From: Batillaria attramentaria
Taxonomy: Eukaryota; Mollusca; Gastropoda; Batillariidae
Direction: 5' to 3'
Assembly (NCBI GenBank): GCA_018292915.2
Contig: JACVVK020000171.1
Span: 967,501-1,031,500, forward strand
DNA length: 64,000 bases
The notes beneath the pieces were generated by a model. That model was not told the origin of the DNA and made no database searches. It saw nothing but the letters and a program-made list of their open reading frames with translations. Numbering within the stretch: position 1 is the first letter of the stretch; the number at the start of each line of letters is the position of its first letter. Shown in pieces: positions 11,050-21,413 of this stretch. Both the position numbers and the translations under genes were made by a program.

Positions 11050-11089
11050 GGCAGTCTGTCTTATCAGTTGAGAACAGAGCAGGGGCCCG

Positions 11090-11293
11090 AAGGCGGTCAC
11101 TACACAACAAAGTGACTGTCTTGTACAGTGTGAAAGGTCGTTTGGGACTGCCAAAATAGGTGGCACGACCGCGTTAGACAGTGACCTGGTTATACAGTGC
11201 ATATAGAGAGAAAACGCTCGGGGATCCTCTGGGGTGACCGAGTTAGACAGTGGCATGGCTTATACAGGTGACCGCCATGGCAGGTTTGACTGT
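11090..11293 (-). mobile_element. Pogo-like MITE fragment
   Basis: Read on the minus strand, it starts TA-CAGTCAAACCTGCC and follows the 51112-51291 element closely (ggcggtcacctgtataagcc, then ggtcaccc-agaggatcccc). The far end is diverged. Confidence 0.55.
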
Positions 11294-12226
11294 ATATCAG
11301 AACCTCGGATATAACGAATTTTCACAAAATCTACTAGAAAATTCGTTACTGATATGCGAGTTTTTCCACATAATGAGAATTTTTAACAGTAACATTCGAC
11401 TGAGGCGAGTTTTCAAGATTCTCCCTCTCCATGGTAACAGCATGGGCCACAGGCGGCTCTCGAGCTCAGTGAATTAACAAACCAAATAAATTTACGCCAT
11501 CTTAGCTAAGGGCATTTTCTTATACATGGTTAGCCCTAGCTGAAGGTTTCCTCACACGTGATTTCCCTTAATCCTTTCACAGCTGAGGTCACCTCTCGGC
11601 ACAATAACTCGTGTATCGAAAGGCGACCACAGTCGCGAAAGGACCTATGAAAATCTCTCGTCAAAAAAACAAAACAAAACAAAAAACAAAAAAAAATGTT
11701 TGACAAATCTCAAATACCGAGTGCAAAATTATTAAGCACACTGGGCTGCAGAGCCGACTGCCGCCCATGCCATTCACATAGGCCATAGGCAGCTCTCGCC
11801 GGCCCATCAGGCGAGTTAAAGAGGCTGAAGACGTCTAAAAAAAAAAAGGGGGGGGGGGGGCGGGGCACAGACTGAGTTCCTCCTGTTATGGATGTCAACA
11901 ATGAAACGCATGCAGTCGTGTTGCCGACTCTTCTTTTCCGAGGTAATACACCGTACCATCACTCTCTGGGGCACTCTCTGTTTACTCACATCCTGCTGGA
12001 TCAGTGTACCACGTAAACAGTGCCATCAAAGCGCAACAATAATTGTCCGCTGGCATAGATTCAAGTTTGCCCAAACGAAAAGTGGTCGGATATCAGTTCA
12101 AGACATCGTTTCAAATCGAATCATATGACACACAAGTCGTCGCTTTTCTAAAAAAAAAAAAAAAAAAATTCGCCACTGATTTTTTGAAAATTGCCACGCT
12201 GGCTGTAGTCCCATTTTCACGGGGGA

Positions 12227-12732
12227 GGCTATTATGGAGGGAACGCGTACAGGTCTACTTTTAGACGATTAGGGTTAGGGTTAGTTTTAGGCTTAGGGTT
12301 ACGGTTAGGGGTAATTGTAAAGAATAGTATACGAAAATAATACGAGCTAATTGCACGCACTTTGACGGGTGTTTTCGGTGCAAATAGCTTACGAAATTCT
12401 GGGAGCTATTTGCACCAACCAAAATGGCGTGCAGATGACTGCTCGGGCCGGGCCGCCAGTCATTCAGGGATATTTTGTGCATGTTTGTGGGGAAGGAGTG
12501 GTCAAAGTGAGTAGGTAAGGGTGTCTTACGTCTCTTTGCATCGAGCAGAACCGAAAACACCCGTCAAAGTGCTCCAATTATTTTCGTATACTATTCTTTA
12601 CAATTACCAGGTTAGGCTTAGGGTTAGGGTTTGGTTAGGGTTTGGACGCGCTATCGGGCGTTTCCGGAATCCCATGACCTCAGGTGACGTCCGTCTAAAA
12701 ATAGACCTGTACGAGTTCCCTCCAAAATAGCC
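12227..12732. mobile_element. MITE with long TIRs containing telomere-like repeats
   Basis: The ends are inverted copies: 'ggctattatggagggaac' at 12227 against 'gttccctccaaaatagcc' ending at 12732. Pairing continues through 'acaggtcta-ttttagacg', then a TTAGGG-like patch (12268-12313 against 12604-12645), then 'aattgtaaagaatagtatac' and 'ctttgacgggtgttttcgg'. About 160 bp pairs on each side of a short centre. No protein is encoded. The superfamily is not assigned. Confidence 0.75.
12268..12313 (+). repeat. Degenerate TTAGGG telomere-like repeat
   Basis: Several TTAGGG units with variants (ttagttttagg, ttacgg). The inverse patch is at 12604-12645. Both lie inside a transposon TIR, so this is not evidence of a chromosome fusion. 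Confidence 0.8.
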
Positions 12733-13293
12733 TTCACCCATTTTCACGACCCGCCGAAAAGGGACTGCACTCTGGAGTCTACCGTACCACACATGAGGAT
12801 GACTTCCCCTGAATGCTGACCTCAGAAAAAAGTAACGAAGCTGCCTCTTCCACAGGCCGCAGTGCCTCTACGCGCGAGTTTTCGAACTTTGGAGGCCTCG
12901 GCAAATCCTGTGCCGTTTCTGTGCTGATCGACGCAACGTGATTTGTAGCAAAAATAGGAACACTGTATCCGCTGAGTGATCCCATTTCGTTATATCCGAG
13001 GCCGGTAAATTGACAGAAACTGTTCGTAAAAAGCGAGTTCGGTATACGCTTTGTGTCAGTTAAGGCCAATTCGAGGAAAATTTAGTCTTGCAAAGAAGGG
13101 GTTTGGCCGGGGAATTATTTCCTGTTCGTTAAAAGCGAGGTTTCGTTGTAAGCGAGTTGGTTATACACGAGTGGGGAAGTAGTAATGCAACGGTCGCCGG
13201 GAGACTGAGAGCCTAAGTCCCTCGCTAGGCTCTGTACCGTGTCAACTTAGTAGCACGGGGTAGTGAAGAAAAGGACTCCGGCTTTATCAACCA

Positions 13294-13580
13294 GGGCCCG
13301 TATGTAAAACTGGAGGTTAATTTAACCCACGGCTACGGGCCTAACCCATACTAGGACAAAAGAAACCCTAAAACAAAATTAAATATAAATAAAAAAAAGG
13401 AAGCCAAGAAAGAAAGACAAAAATCCTTCTATAACGGCATAGGCACCATGCTGGAATGGACCCGCTCCCTGATTTAAATAAAAACACGACAGAAAATTTA
13501 ACACTAGAGCTAGTTGAGTTCGAGGTTAAACTCTAACCCGGGGCTAAATTCCCTGACTCCGACTTTTACATGCGGGCCCA
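13294..13580 (+). mobile_element. MITE with GGGCCCGTATGTAAAACT ends, copy 1
   Basis: The left end 'agggcccgtatgtaaaact' is matched inversely by 'gacttttacatgcgggccca'. The interior carries 'taacccacggctacgggcct' and 'ccttctataacggcataggc', both repeated in the copy at 21136-21413. No coding capacity. Confidence 0.75.
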
Positions 13581-13695
13581 GGATTTTTGTCTTTCCTTCC
13601 GGCTTTGCTTTCTTTTTTTCTTTAATTTTGTTTCGGGGTTTCTTTTGTCCTAGTCTGGGTTAGGCCCGTAACGTCGAGTTTTACATACGGGCCCA
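13581..13695 (-). mobile_element. Inverted partial copy of the same MITE
   Basis: Directly abuts the previous element. It holds the inverse of its 'aaagacaaaaatcctt' and 'ggacaaaagaaacccc' stretches and ends in 'ttttacatacgggcccag'. It looks like a rearranged half-element. Confidence 0.6.
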
Positions 13696-13906
13696 GAGAA
13701 CGACTTTGACAAAACGCGCCACTACAATGCAAAGAAGTGTGCATGCTCGTATTTGAAACAAACGGCTGTACGTGAGAGCAACTGAATCATACACGAAACT
13801 ATTGAAGCGGAAGCCGCACACCGGAAACACGCGCATCCACTGATTTGGGGACAATCCGCCGTGGGTGCATGTTGAACATTCTGCGCTGTACTTCACAGTC
13901 TGTAAC

Positions 13907-14249
13907 TTAAGCCTGCTCTTAACTGGACACAGCGCGCGAAACACACATGTGCACATCACAGTCGTTGCGCTCGGTGTGTCTACTAGCTCCAAAACTGAAC
14001 ACAGCTGTGCTCGGTGACAAACCGATTGAAGATACACTCACGGTCCGCCATGTTTGCGCGCCGAGTGACGAAGTACAGCCAGTCAGAATCTGTTGTGGAA
14101 ACCACAGTCACAGTTGTGGCTATTTGAAATCCAGGTTGCTGTGATGACGCCACAGCGGCGGAAACCCCCCCCCCCCCCAAATCATAACTGTGTCACAACT
14201 GTGGACAGCACTGTGGCGCTCCGCAGTGCCCAGTTAAGAGCCGGCTTTA
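13907..14249. mobile_element. MITE with TTA duplications (PIF/Harbinger type)
   Basis: The TIR 'agcctgctcttaactgg' at 13910 is matched inversely by 'ccagttaagagccggct' ending at 14246. TTA trinucleotides flank both ends. A 3-bp TTA/TWA duplication is diagnostic of PIF/Harbinger. A 16-bp poly-C run (14165-14180) lies inside. One end of the same family is at 7160. Confidence 0.6.
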
Positions 14250-14344
14250 CTCCTCCGCTCGGCCGTTAACTGGCTCTGTGGACATTCCACATCAGTCCCA
14301 AATGTCCGCACAGCCAGCTTTCGCCGAAAGGGGCAGAATAGTAG

Positions 14345-14660
14345 AAATCTACCTTCGCCGTACGCCGTGGGTAAAAAAATACCCACACCTTCATTCAAAC
14401 TGACACAACTCTGTCAATTGTCAATGCACATCCAAGAAATTTCATGACTTTGTCCATAAGGTATGCGGCTATTTGCCCAGCAAAAATTGTGTTGATTTGT
14501 TGGTAAACAAGATAGTTATTCGAAAACAAACAACGTTGTATATCCCTCGCCATACGTCATGTGGTAAAAAAAAAAAAAAAAACTACCCATACTAACAAAG
14601 AAGACACCTTGCGCGCCGTACGTCGTGGGTGGTTTTTTACCCATGCATCGTGCGTGTGGA
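14345..14660. repeat. Short hairpin repeats (GTGGGT-A/T-run-ACCCA)
   Basis: Three hairpins of the form 'cgtacg(t/c)cgtgggt' - A/T run - 'acccat' occur here, at about 14356, 14548 and 14618. The same motif occurs three times at 20543-20690. Function unknown. Confidence 0.5.
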
Positions 14661-15089
14661 AACAAATGCCCCGGCACCGGCTGAGAAATTCCAGACACGT
14701 CAGCCATTTCCTCTGCTCTCCAAGAAGACCGTTCTTTGACTTATATCGCCGACAACTCTGCGTAAGTATTTTTTTACGCTAAGTGACCGCTTCCGTTTCC
14801 TAAGATATGATGAAAATGTATAAAAATCTATCTTTAGAACTTTCATTTCAATCAAAGAAATAGATGACGCTCGAAAAGTGTACAACACATGCGAACTGGT
14901 CTATACTGTTCCACGTGGATGCCAGTGACGTCGTGTGATTATCAAAATGTACTTTTTCCATCGTTATATTTGTAAATACAGTAAAACCTGTTTGTCTACG
15001 TTTATAATCTGTCAGTCTAATGCCTGTTACGGAGCTCTTCCCGCTAGTTGGCCAGGGCTTATCAGATCCCTCGTATTTTATGTCGCCGC

Positions 15090-15102
15090 TGTATATGGTG
15101 TC
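15090..15102. repeat. Target-site duplication of LINE copy 2 (5' side)
   Basis: tgtatatggtgtc, exact match of 18396-18408. Confidence 0.92.
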
Positions 15103-18100
15103 CCCTACATGGTCCAACCCTTGTCGTGGGGTAGTGGCTTGTGTACCTCAATGACCCAGAGAGCTTCGTCAGCGGGAGCACGTGCTCCTGGCAGGGTCAC
15201 CCAAGCTGGACAGGTCGATGGGTAGAGGTCAGACGAATGTGGACCACCTCTCCAAGAGGCTAAACGGGTTTGCGTAGGGTTAACAGCCCTACCTGTAAAA
15301 AACATAAAAGTTACAGAAGCATCGACAGCAACAAACCAAAACATTCACCTGGGCAAGGAAGGGTCTCCATCCCGGAGACCTATGACGCATTGCAGTGAAA
15401 GCCGAAAGGAAGCTGCAAGGCCGACCCCCCTTCTAACACCCAGGACGACGACGAGAGTAGCCACATGGAACATCAGGACAATGTATGAAGTAGGAAGGAC
15501 CATACAAGTAGCAAGAGAGATGAAGAACTACAAGATAGGAGTACTGGGACTGAGTGAGACAAGGTGGCTACAGACAGGACAGCTGAGATTTTCATCGGGA
15601 GAGCAATTGCTGTACTCTGGACACACAGAGGATGGAGCCCCCCACACTGAGGGCGTGGCCCTGATGCTGGCACCGGAGGCACAGCGGGCACTCATCGGCT
15701 GGGAACCTGTCAACTCCCGCATCATCACAGCCAAATTCATCACCAAGAAGAAAGACATCAAGCTAAACGTCATCCAGTGCTACGCTCCCACCAATGATGC
15801 GGAAGAGGAGAAAAAAGATGATTTCTACCAACAACTGCAGACAGTGATAGATAGAGGAGGAGCCAAGGACATGACTATACTGATGGGAGACTTCAACGCC
15901 AAGATTGGATCAGACAACACAGGCTATGAGAACACCATGGGAACACACGGACTGGGACAGATGAACGAAAATGGCGAGCGCTTTGCAGACTTTTGTGCCC
16001 TGAACCAGCTAGTGATAGGAGGCAGCATCTTCCCACACAAGCGCATCCACAAGGCCACATGGAGATCGCCGGACCATGTCACGGAGAACCAGATTGATCA
16101 CATCTGCATCAGCCGGAAGTTCAGGAGATCGTGGCGAGATGTGCGCGTGATGAGGGGTGCCGATGTATCATCAGACCACCACCTTCTTGCAACAACATTG
16201 AGACTTCGGCTTAAGAGACACACCAATGCCAACAACACACGGACCAGGTACAACGTTGGCCTACTCAGGAACACAGAGACACAAGCAGCATTCCGGATCA
16301 GCCTTTCCAACAGGTTCCAGCCACTGCAAGACCTGATAGAAGACGGTGAAATGGACATCGAGACACAGTGGGAACACAGCAAGAAACTGTGGCACGACAC
16401 ATGCGAAGAGGTCCTTGGCAAGAGAAAGACCCAACACAAGGAATGGATCTCTGCTGATACCATCCAGAAGCTGGAAGTTAGGAAAAAGAAGAAAACTGCA
16501 CTGAACACGAGCCGAACAAGAAGAGCTAAGGCAAAGGCACAGGAAGAATACACAGCAGCTGACAGAGAAGTGAAGAGGAGCACCAGAAAGGACAAGAGGG
16601 ACTACATCGACAACCTGGCCAATCAAGCAGAGGAAGCAGCCGGACAAGGGAACCTAAAAGACCTGTACCAGGTGACCAAGAAGCTCGCGGGCAAATTTCA
16701 GCAGACAGACAAACCAGTGAAGGACAAGAACGGGCACCCACTGACAACAACTGAGGAACAGCTGAAGCGATGGGCAGAACACTTCAGGGAACTGTTAAAT
16801 CGCCCCATCCCTGAAACACCACCAGACATCCCGCCAGCTGAGACAGAACTACCCATCAACTGCGACAAGCCCTCTAAGGCGGAGATCAGGAAAGCCATCA
16901 TGACACTGAGAAATGGGAAAGCTGCAGGGCCGGACGAGATACCAGCAGAAGCCATCAAAGCAGACACAGAGACAGCCGTCAACATGCTGCACAGCCTATT
17001 CAGCAAGATCTGGGAGAAGGAAGAGGTGCCAGCCCAGTGGAAAGAAGGGATCGTCATCAAGCTGCCAAAGAAAGGGGACCTCAGGGACTGCAGCAACTAC
17101 CGAGGGATCATGCTCCTGTCAGTGCCAGGCAAGGTTCTCAACAGAATTCTACTGGAGAGGATGAGGGAGGCAGTCGACCCTATGCTCCGAGACCAGCAGG
17201 CGGGCTTTCGCAGGAACAGGTCCTGCGCTGACCAGATCGCCAGCCTACGCATCATTGTTGAGCAGTCACTGGAGTGGAACTCCCCCCTCTACATCAACTT
17301 CATAGACTATGAGAAGGCCTTCGACAGTGTAGACAGAGAGGCGCTGTGGAAGCTGCTAAGGCACTATGGAGTTCCCGGGAAGATCATCTCCCTGATCCAG
17401 TGCACCTACAAAGACATGAGCTGCAGGATTGCCCATGCCGGCCAGTTGTCAGAAAGCTTCGAGGTGAAGACCGGAGTCCGCCAGGGATGCCTGTTGTCCC
17501 CGTTTCTCTTCCTCCTGGTCATCGACTGGATCATGAAGACCACCACAACAGGCAGGAAAAACGGGATACAGTGGACACTCTGGACGCAGCTGGATGACCT
17601 CGACTTTGCGGACGACCTGGCGCTCCTGTCTCACAGCCACAGCCAGATGCAGGACAAGACTACATGCCTGGAAGCCACATCAGCCGGAACAGGGCTCAAG
17701 ATCAACAGGAGGAAAACTGAGCTGATGAAGATCAACACCACTGCCAACACACCAGTCACAGTCGGTGGAGAGCCCATCAGGGAGGTAGAGTCCTTTGTCT
17801 ACCTGGGGAGTGTGGTTGATGGACAGGGAGGCACAGACCGAGACGTCACAGCCAGAATCGGCAAGGCAAGAGCAGCAATGGTCATGCTGAAGAACATCTG
17901 GGCATCCAAAGTTGTCAGCATAAGAACCAAACTTCGCATCTTCAACTCCAATGTGAAGTCAGTTCTGCTCTACGGATGTGAAACATGGAGGACAACAAAG
18001 ACGATGCAGCAGAAGATCCAGACATTTCTCAACACCTGTCTGAGGCGCATCTTCAACATCCGATGGCCAGAGAAGATCCGGAACGAAGAGCTGTGGGAGC

Positions 18101-18395
18101 GAGCAGGGCAGGAACCAGCGACCAAGCAGATCCTGCGGAGGAAGTGGGGCTGGATTGGACACACCCTCAGGAAGCCAGCGTCCAGCACCACACGCCAAGC
18201 CCTGACATGGAACCCACAGGGGAAAAGGAAGAGAGGCCGGCCTCGCAACAGCTGGAGGCGGGACACTGAGGCAGAGTTATATAAGCAGGGGACCAACTGG
18301 ACTGGAGTGGCAAGAATAGCCCAGAACAGAGTGCGATGGCGAAGGGTTGTCGATGGCCTATGCTCCACGTGGAGCCAGGGGCCTAAGTAAGTAAG
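15103..18395 (+). mobile_element. Full-length non-LTR retrotransposon (LINE), copy 2
   Basis: Complete element on the plus strand. It begins 'ccctacatggtccaaccctt', has a ~279-bp 5' UTR and a 1002-codon frame, and ends in three TAAG units. A perfect 13-bp duplication flanks it. Copy 1 lies about 10 kb upstream in the opposite orientation. The different TSDs show two independent insertions. Confidence 0.95.
15382..18390 (+). CDS. LINE ORF: endonuclease-reverse transcriptase, 1002 aa
   Basis: Same architecture as the frame at 1924-4932: AP endonuclease (TWNIRTM, LSETRW, MGDFNAKIG, SDHHLLA), reverse transcriptase with FIDYEKAFDSVD, GVRQGCLLSP and the catalytic FADD, then a C-terminal YGCETW and WGWIGHTLRK region. 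The product would nick genomic DNA and copy its own RNA at the nick. The start is the first ATG after a 5' leader shared with copy 1. No stop or frameshift is present. The TAA stop is part of the TAAG tail. About 20 replacements against copy 1 are spread along the protein, with none in the catalytic motifs I checked. Confidence 0.95.
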   Translation: MTHCSESRKEAARPTPLLTPRTTTRVATWNIRTMYEVGRTIQVAREMKNYKIGVLGLSETRWLQTGQLRFSSGEQLLYSGHTEDGAPHTEGVALMLAPEAQRALIGWEPVNSRIITAKFITKKKDIKLNVIQCYAPTNDAEEEKKDDFYQQLQTVIDRGGAKDMTILMGDFNAKIGSDNTGYENTMGTHGLGQMNENGERFADFCALNQLVIGGSIFPHKRIHKATWRSPDHVTENQIDHICISRKFRRSWRDVRVMRGADVSSDHHLLATTLRLRLKRHTNANNTRTRYNVGLLRNTETQAAFRISLSNRFQPLQDLIEDGEMDIETQWEHSKKLWHDTCEEVLGKRKTQHKEWISADTIQKLEVRKKKKTALNTSRTRRAKAKAQEEYTAADREVKRSTRKDKRDYIDNLANQAEEAAGQGNLKDLYQVTKKLAGKFQQTDKPVKDKNGHPLTTTEEQLKRWAEHFRELLNRPIPETPPDIPPAETELPINCDKPSKAEIRKAIMTLRNGKAAGPDEIPAEAIKADTETAVNMLHSLFSKIWEKEEVPAQWKEGIVIKLPKKGDLRDCSNYRGIMLLSVPGKVLNRILLERMREAVDPMLRDQQAGFRRNRSCADQIASLRIIVEQSLEWNSPLYINFIDYEKAFDSVDREALWKLLRHYGVPGKIISLIQCTYKDMSCRIAHAGQLSESFEVKTGVRQGCLLSPFLFLLVIDWIMKTTTTGRKNGIQWTLWTQLDDLDFADDLALLSHSHSQMQDKTTCLEATSAGTGLKINRRKTELMKINTTANTPVTVGGEPIREVESFVYLGSVVDGQGGTDRDVTARIGKARAAMVMLKNIWASKVVSIRTKLRIFNSNVKSVLLYGCETWRTTKTMQQKIQTFLNTCLRRIFNIRWPEKIRNEELWERAGQEPATKQILRRKWGWIGHTLRKPASSTTRQALTWNPQGKRKRGRPRNSWRRDTEAELYKQGTNWTGVARIAQNRVRWRRVVDGLCSTWSQGPK

Positions 18396-18408
18396 TGTAT
18401 ATGGTGTC
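18396..18408. repeat. Target-site duplication of LINE copy 2 (3' side)
   Basis: tgtatatggtgtc, exact match of 15090-15102. Confidence 0.92.
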
Positions 18409-19047
18409 ACTGGTTGAGTGGCTCCCCTGAAAATCGTGATTGATACCCGTATTCCCACTTCTCCTTCTTCCCCCCCCCCCCCTTCGCCCCCCCCCCCCCC
18501 CCTTGTGTGTGCCCTTGCGTTTGTCACAAAGTGGTCATCCCCGCACGGTCTCAAAGCAAAAGCACCGAACAATAGCCACGGGCCAGTCAACAAGGACATT
18601 ATAACACGGACAAATAATCCGAGGCACATGGGAATCGTCAAATGCTAGCAGTTCAGGACCGGACTACGGGAAAAGGTCTGCCATTGAGCTGTGCTTGTTG
18701 ATGGGGTGTCCGGTTTCACAGCCGGATTATCGTTTCCATCACCGAGCATACTGGTGTTACGGGGGAAAAAAGTCAATGATATAAGTATATAATTATGCAG
18801 TCCCAGTCTGTTTTGTTACTGTGTTAGTTGTTGTCGCTGCTGTTTCTCTTGAACGGCCGTGAATGTCATTTCCTACTAGTGGGGCAGGATCCGAATGTGG
18901 AAGATGGGCCGGGGTAGCTGCAAGATATGTTTATACCCTTACTTTCCGAAGCACAATATGGAAACATGGTCAGTGAAACCGTAACACTCGTGCCCATCCT
19001 CCTCCCTCCCTCCGACCCTAAGCCCTTATTCCTCCCGCACCCCTTCA

Positions 19048-19079
<32 letters not shown>

Positions 19080-19391
19080 CTTTCATCCCCTGATTTCGTG
19101 TAGTTGTTATTTCCAAAAAAAACTTGATCGATTTCCCCCTCCCCCCTTTTTCTTTATCCTACCTAAACCGAGTCACTGGTCATAATAGTCTGAGACTGAT
19201 CAATCGATGTCTTCTTGTCTTTTCAGTTGTGCTTGTCAGCAAACATGGAGGACAGGCCAAATATTTTTGAAGCTCTAACAGTTGCTTCACAAGCGCCATT
19301 CAGGCGCGTAGGAAGATGCTGAGAGGAAGGGGGGCCCACTAAGTCGGGTGAGCCATACGGCCGGGGTGAAGACGGGGAGGGGGGGGGGAGG

Positions 19392-19460
<69 letters not shown>

Positions 19461-19899
19461 CAGGGGGGGGGGGGCAGTGGTTCCTACGCCCCTGCCATTG
19501 CCTCCATTTGGAGAAGCTCTCTCTCTCTCTCTCTCTCTCTCTTGTGTGAGTGTGTGGTTGGGGGGGGGGGGGGCTGATCAGGTGTGAAATCGATTAATTT
19601 TGTAATCGATGCGCTGTTGCAGGTAAAGGTGTTCTTGATTCCAGGCAGATAATGGTGAAGAGGGTGAGGAAGCGGGTGGTGCCGTCCTGAGAGAATTAGA
19701 CGATTTTACGGATGATGACGAGCCCGATGGGATTGGAAGTTGTTTGTATGGTAGACCTTACATAGGCACATTTGGCCGCAACTTGTTGAACCTGGTAACC
19801 ATCACTCTAAAAATAAAGTTCATTCAAGGTGGCTAGATTTGCGAAATATTCTGTCACCGAATAGCTTTGGCGTGCCGCTGGTATTTCCTAAAGTTTCCC

Positions 19900-19965
<66 letters not shown>

Positions 19966-20200
19966 CGTGTGCGTGACGGTGTGTGTGTGTGTCTCTCTCT
20001 CTCTCTGTCTGAGACAAAGAGAGACAGAGAACTTATTTGTCCAGAACCCTGAATTTTTTTTTTTTTATTTTGCACAACAACAAAGTCAGGACAATGCTTA
20101 TGTGTTGAACTTACTTACACAGTTACGTAACTTCCACAAAATCAGCTCCCAGAAATGAAATCAAACATCTGTGTCATCATGTAAGTCTGTCCGCGTATGG

Positions 20201-20253
<53 letters not shown>

Positions 20254-20330
20254 TGTATGTGTGATGTGTGTCGCAAGGACAGACAGTAACAGAGACCTGT
20301 GTGTCTATGTTCTCATCCTTGGAAAATAAA

Positions 20331-20381
<51 letters not shown>

Positions 20382-20520
20382 CAACTTGACATATGCTTGG
20401 AGTATTGACTCCAGCTGCAGGTGATATCACGGCATCAATGGACTGCTTCGCTTGAACGGTGGAAGTTCGGTACTGCGAGTCATTTTATTCACAGAACTGT
20501 TGTTTTATACGTATGATCAG
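18409..20520. other. Low-complexity-rich intergenic or intronic stretch
   Basis: No exon recognised. It contains poly-C (18472-18502, 19050-19066), long TG runs (19396-19458, 19905-19955, 20204-20251), CT runs (19517-19542, 20334-20376) and G runs (about 19378, 19466, 19561). Open frames here are microsatellite artefacts. Confidence 0.6.
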
Positions 20521-20542
20521 TGAATCGTTCATATATAAAAAA

Positions 20543-20720
20543 GCATGGGTAGTTATTTACTCACGACGTAAGGCCAGGAATAGCGAATTGCCTGTATAGA
20601 AAGCATGGGTAGTTTTACACCCACGGCGTACGGACAGGTATAGTCAAGGAATCGCCTATTTAGAAAGCATGGGTAGTTTTTCACCCACGACGTATGCCGT
20701 GTAAGTTTTTAGGCGACGTA
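20543..20720. repeat. Three successive GTGGGT/ACCCA hairpin repeats
   Basis: 'agcatgggtagtt' followed by A/T and 'cacccacg(a/g)cgta' occurs at about 20543, 20600 and 20663. The intervening 'gaat(t/c)gcct-tat-tagaa' spacer is also repeated, so the ~60-bp unit is in tandem. Confidence 0.6.
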
Positions 20721-20812
20721 CGGCGAAGGTTAAGAGACCGAGCCCGACCACCCCCTGCCCGCTCAGTATAATTATGATAAGACTGGTTAAAAAGAACAAG
20801 TCACTGCGTACC

Positions 20813-21135
20813 AGTAGGAGCCACTTCAAGCCACTATTACGTAAGGCGTGGACCTTCCCCGCTCGGCCCGAGACTGCTGCAGATTGCATGAAAGTGGCTT
20901 GAAGTGGTGTCTAGTGATCTGAAGATTTGAAGAAAAAATGCGATTATTGCATGGACTTTTACGAGTTAAGGTCCCTGAGTGGCAGACATCGTGACTTTCA
21001 AACATTCTGTCATTATTCAAGTTTGAGGACGTAGGAGCCACTTCAAGCCACTATCACGCAAGGCGTGTTCCTTCCCGCTAAGCCTGAGGCCGCTGCACAC
21101 CGCGTGATAGTAGCTTCAATTGGCTTCTAGTGATC
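20813..21135 (+). repeat. Tandem duplication (~217-bp period) of a TIR-like unit
   Basis: 'gtaggagccacttcaagcc' starts at 20815 and again at 21031. Each is followed by 'actat-acg-aaggcgtg', and the inverse 'agtggcttgaagtggtg' closes the first unit at about 20893-20917. The second unit is interrupted by the MITE at 21136. Confidence 0.65.
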
Positions 21136-21413
21136 TGGGCCTGTATGTAAAACTCAAGGTTAATTTAACCCACGGCTACGGGCCTAATCCAGACTAGGAC
21201 AAAAGAAACCCCAAAAACAAAATTAAATAGAAAAGGAAGCGAAGAAAGATAGACAAAAGTCCTTCTATAACGGCATAGGCACTTTGCTGGAATGGCCCCG
21301 CTTCCTGATTTAAAACAAAAAACAAAAATAAAATTAACCCTAGAGCTAATTTAGTTCGAGGTTAGACTTTAACCCGGGGCTAAACTCCCTAACCCGGACT
21401 TTAACATGCAAGC
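21136..21413 (+). mobile_element. MITE with GGGCCCGTATGTAAAACT ends, copy 2
   Basis: Begins 'tgggcctgtatgtaaaact' and shares the interior of copy 1 at 13294, including 'ccttctataacggcataggc' and 'ctctaacccggggctaaa'-like sequence. It splits 'tagtgatctgaagatttgaa', which is intact in the upstream tandem unit. The right end is diverged. Confidence 0.7.

Larger units (their letters stand above)
11298..13005. mobile_element. Possible larger pogo-like composite bounded by CCTCGGATATAACGAA ends
   Basis: The motif at 11303-11318 recurs inverted at about 12986-13001, as expected for pogo/Tigger TIRs, with other repeats nested between. No transposase frame is seen. The two ends could also belong to separate solo copies. 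Confidence 0.3.

Noticed and set aside
12268..12313. Interstitial telomere or chromosome-fusion scar
   Set aside because: The TTAGGG-like units lie in matching positions of both TIRs of a MITE.
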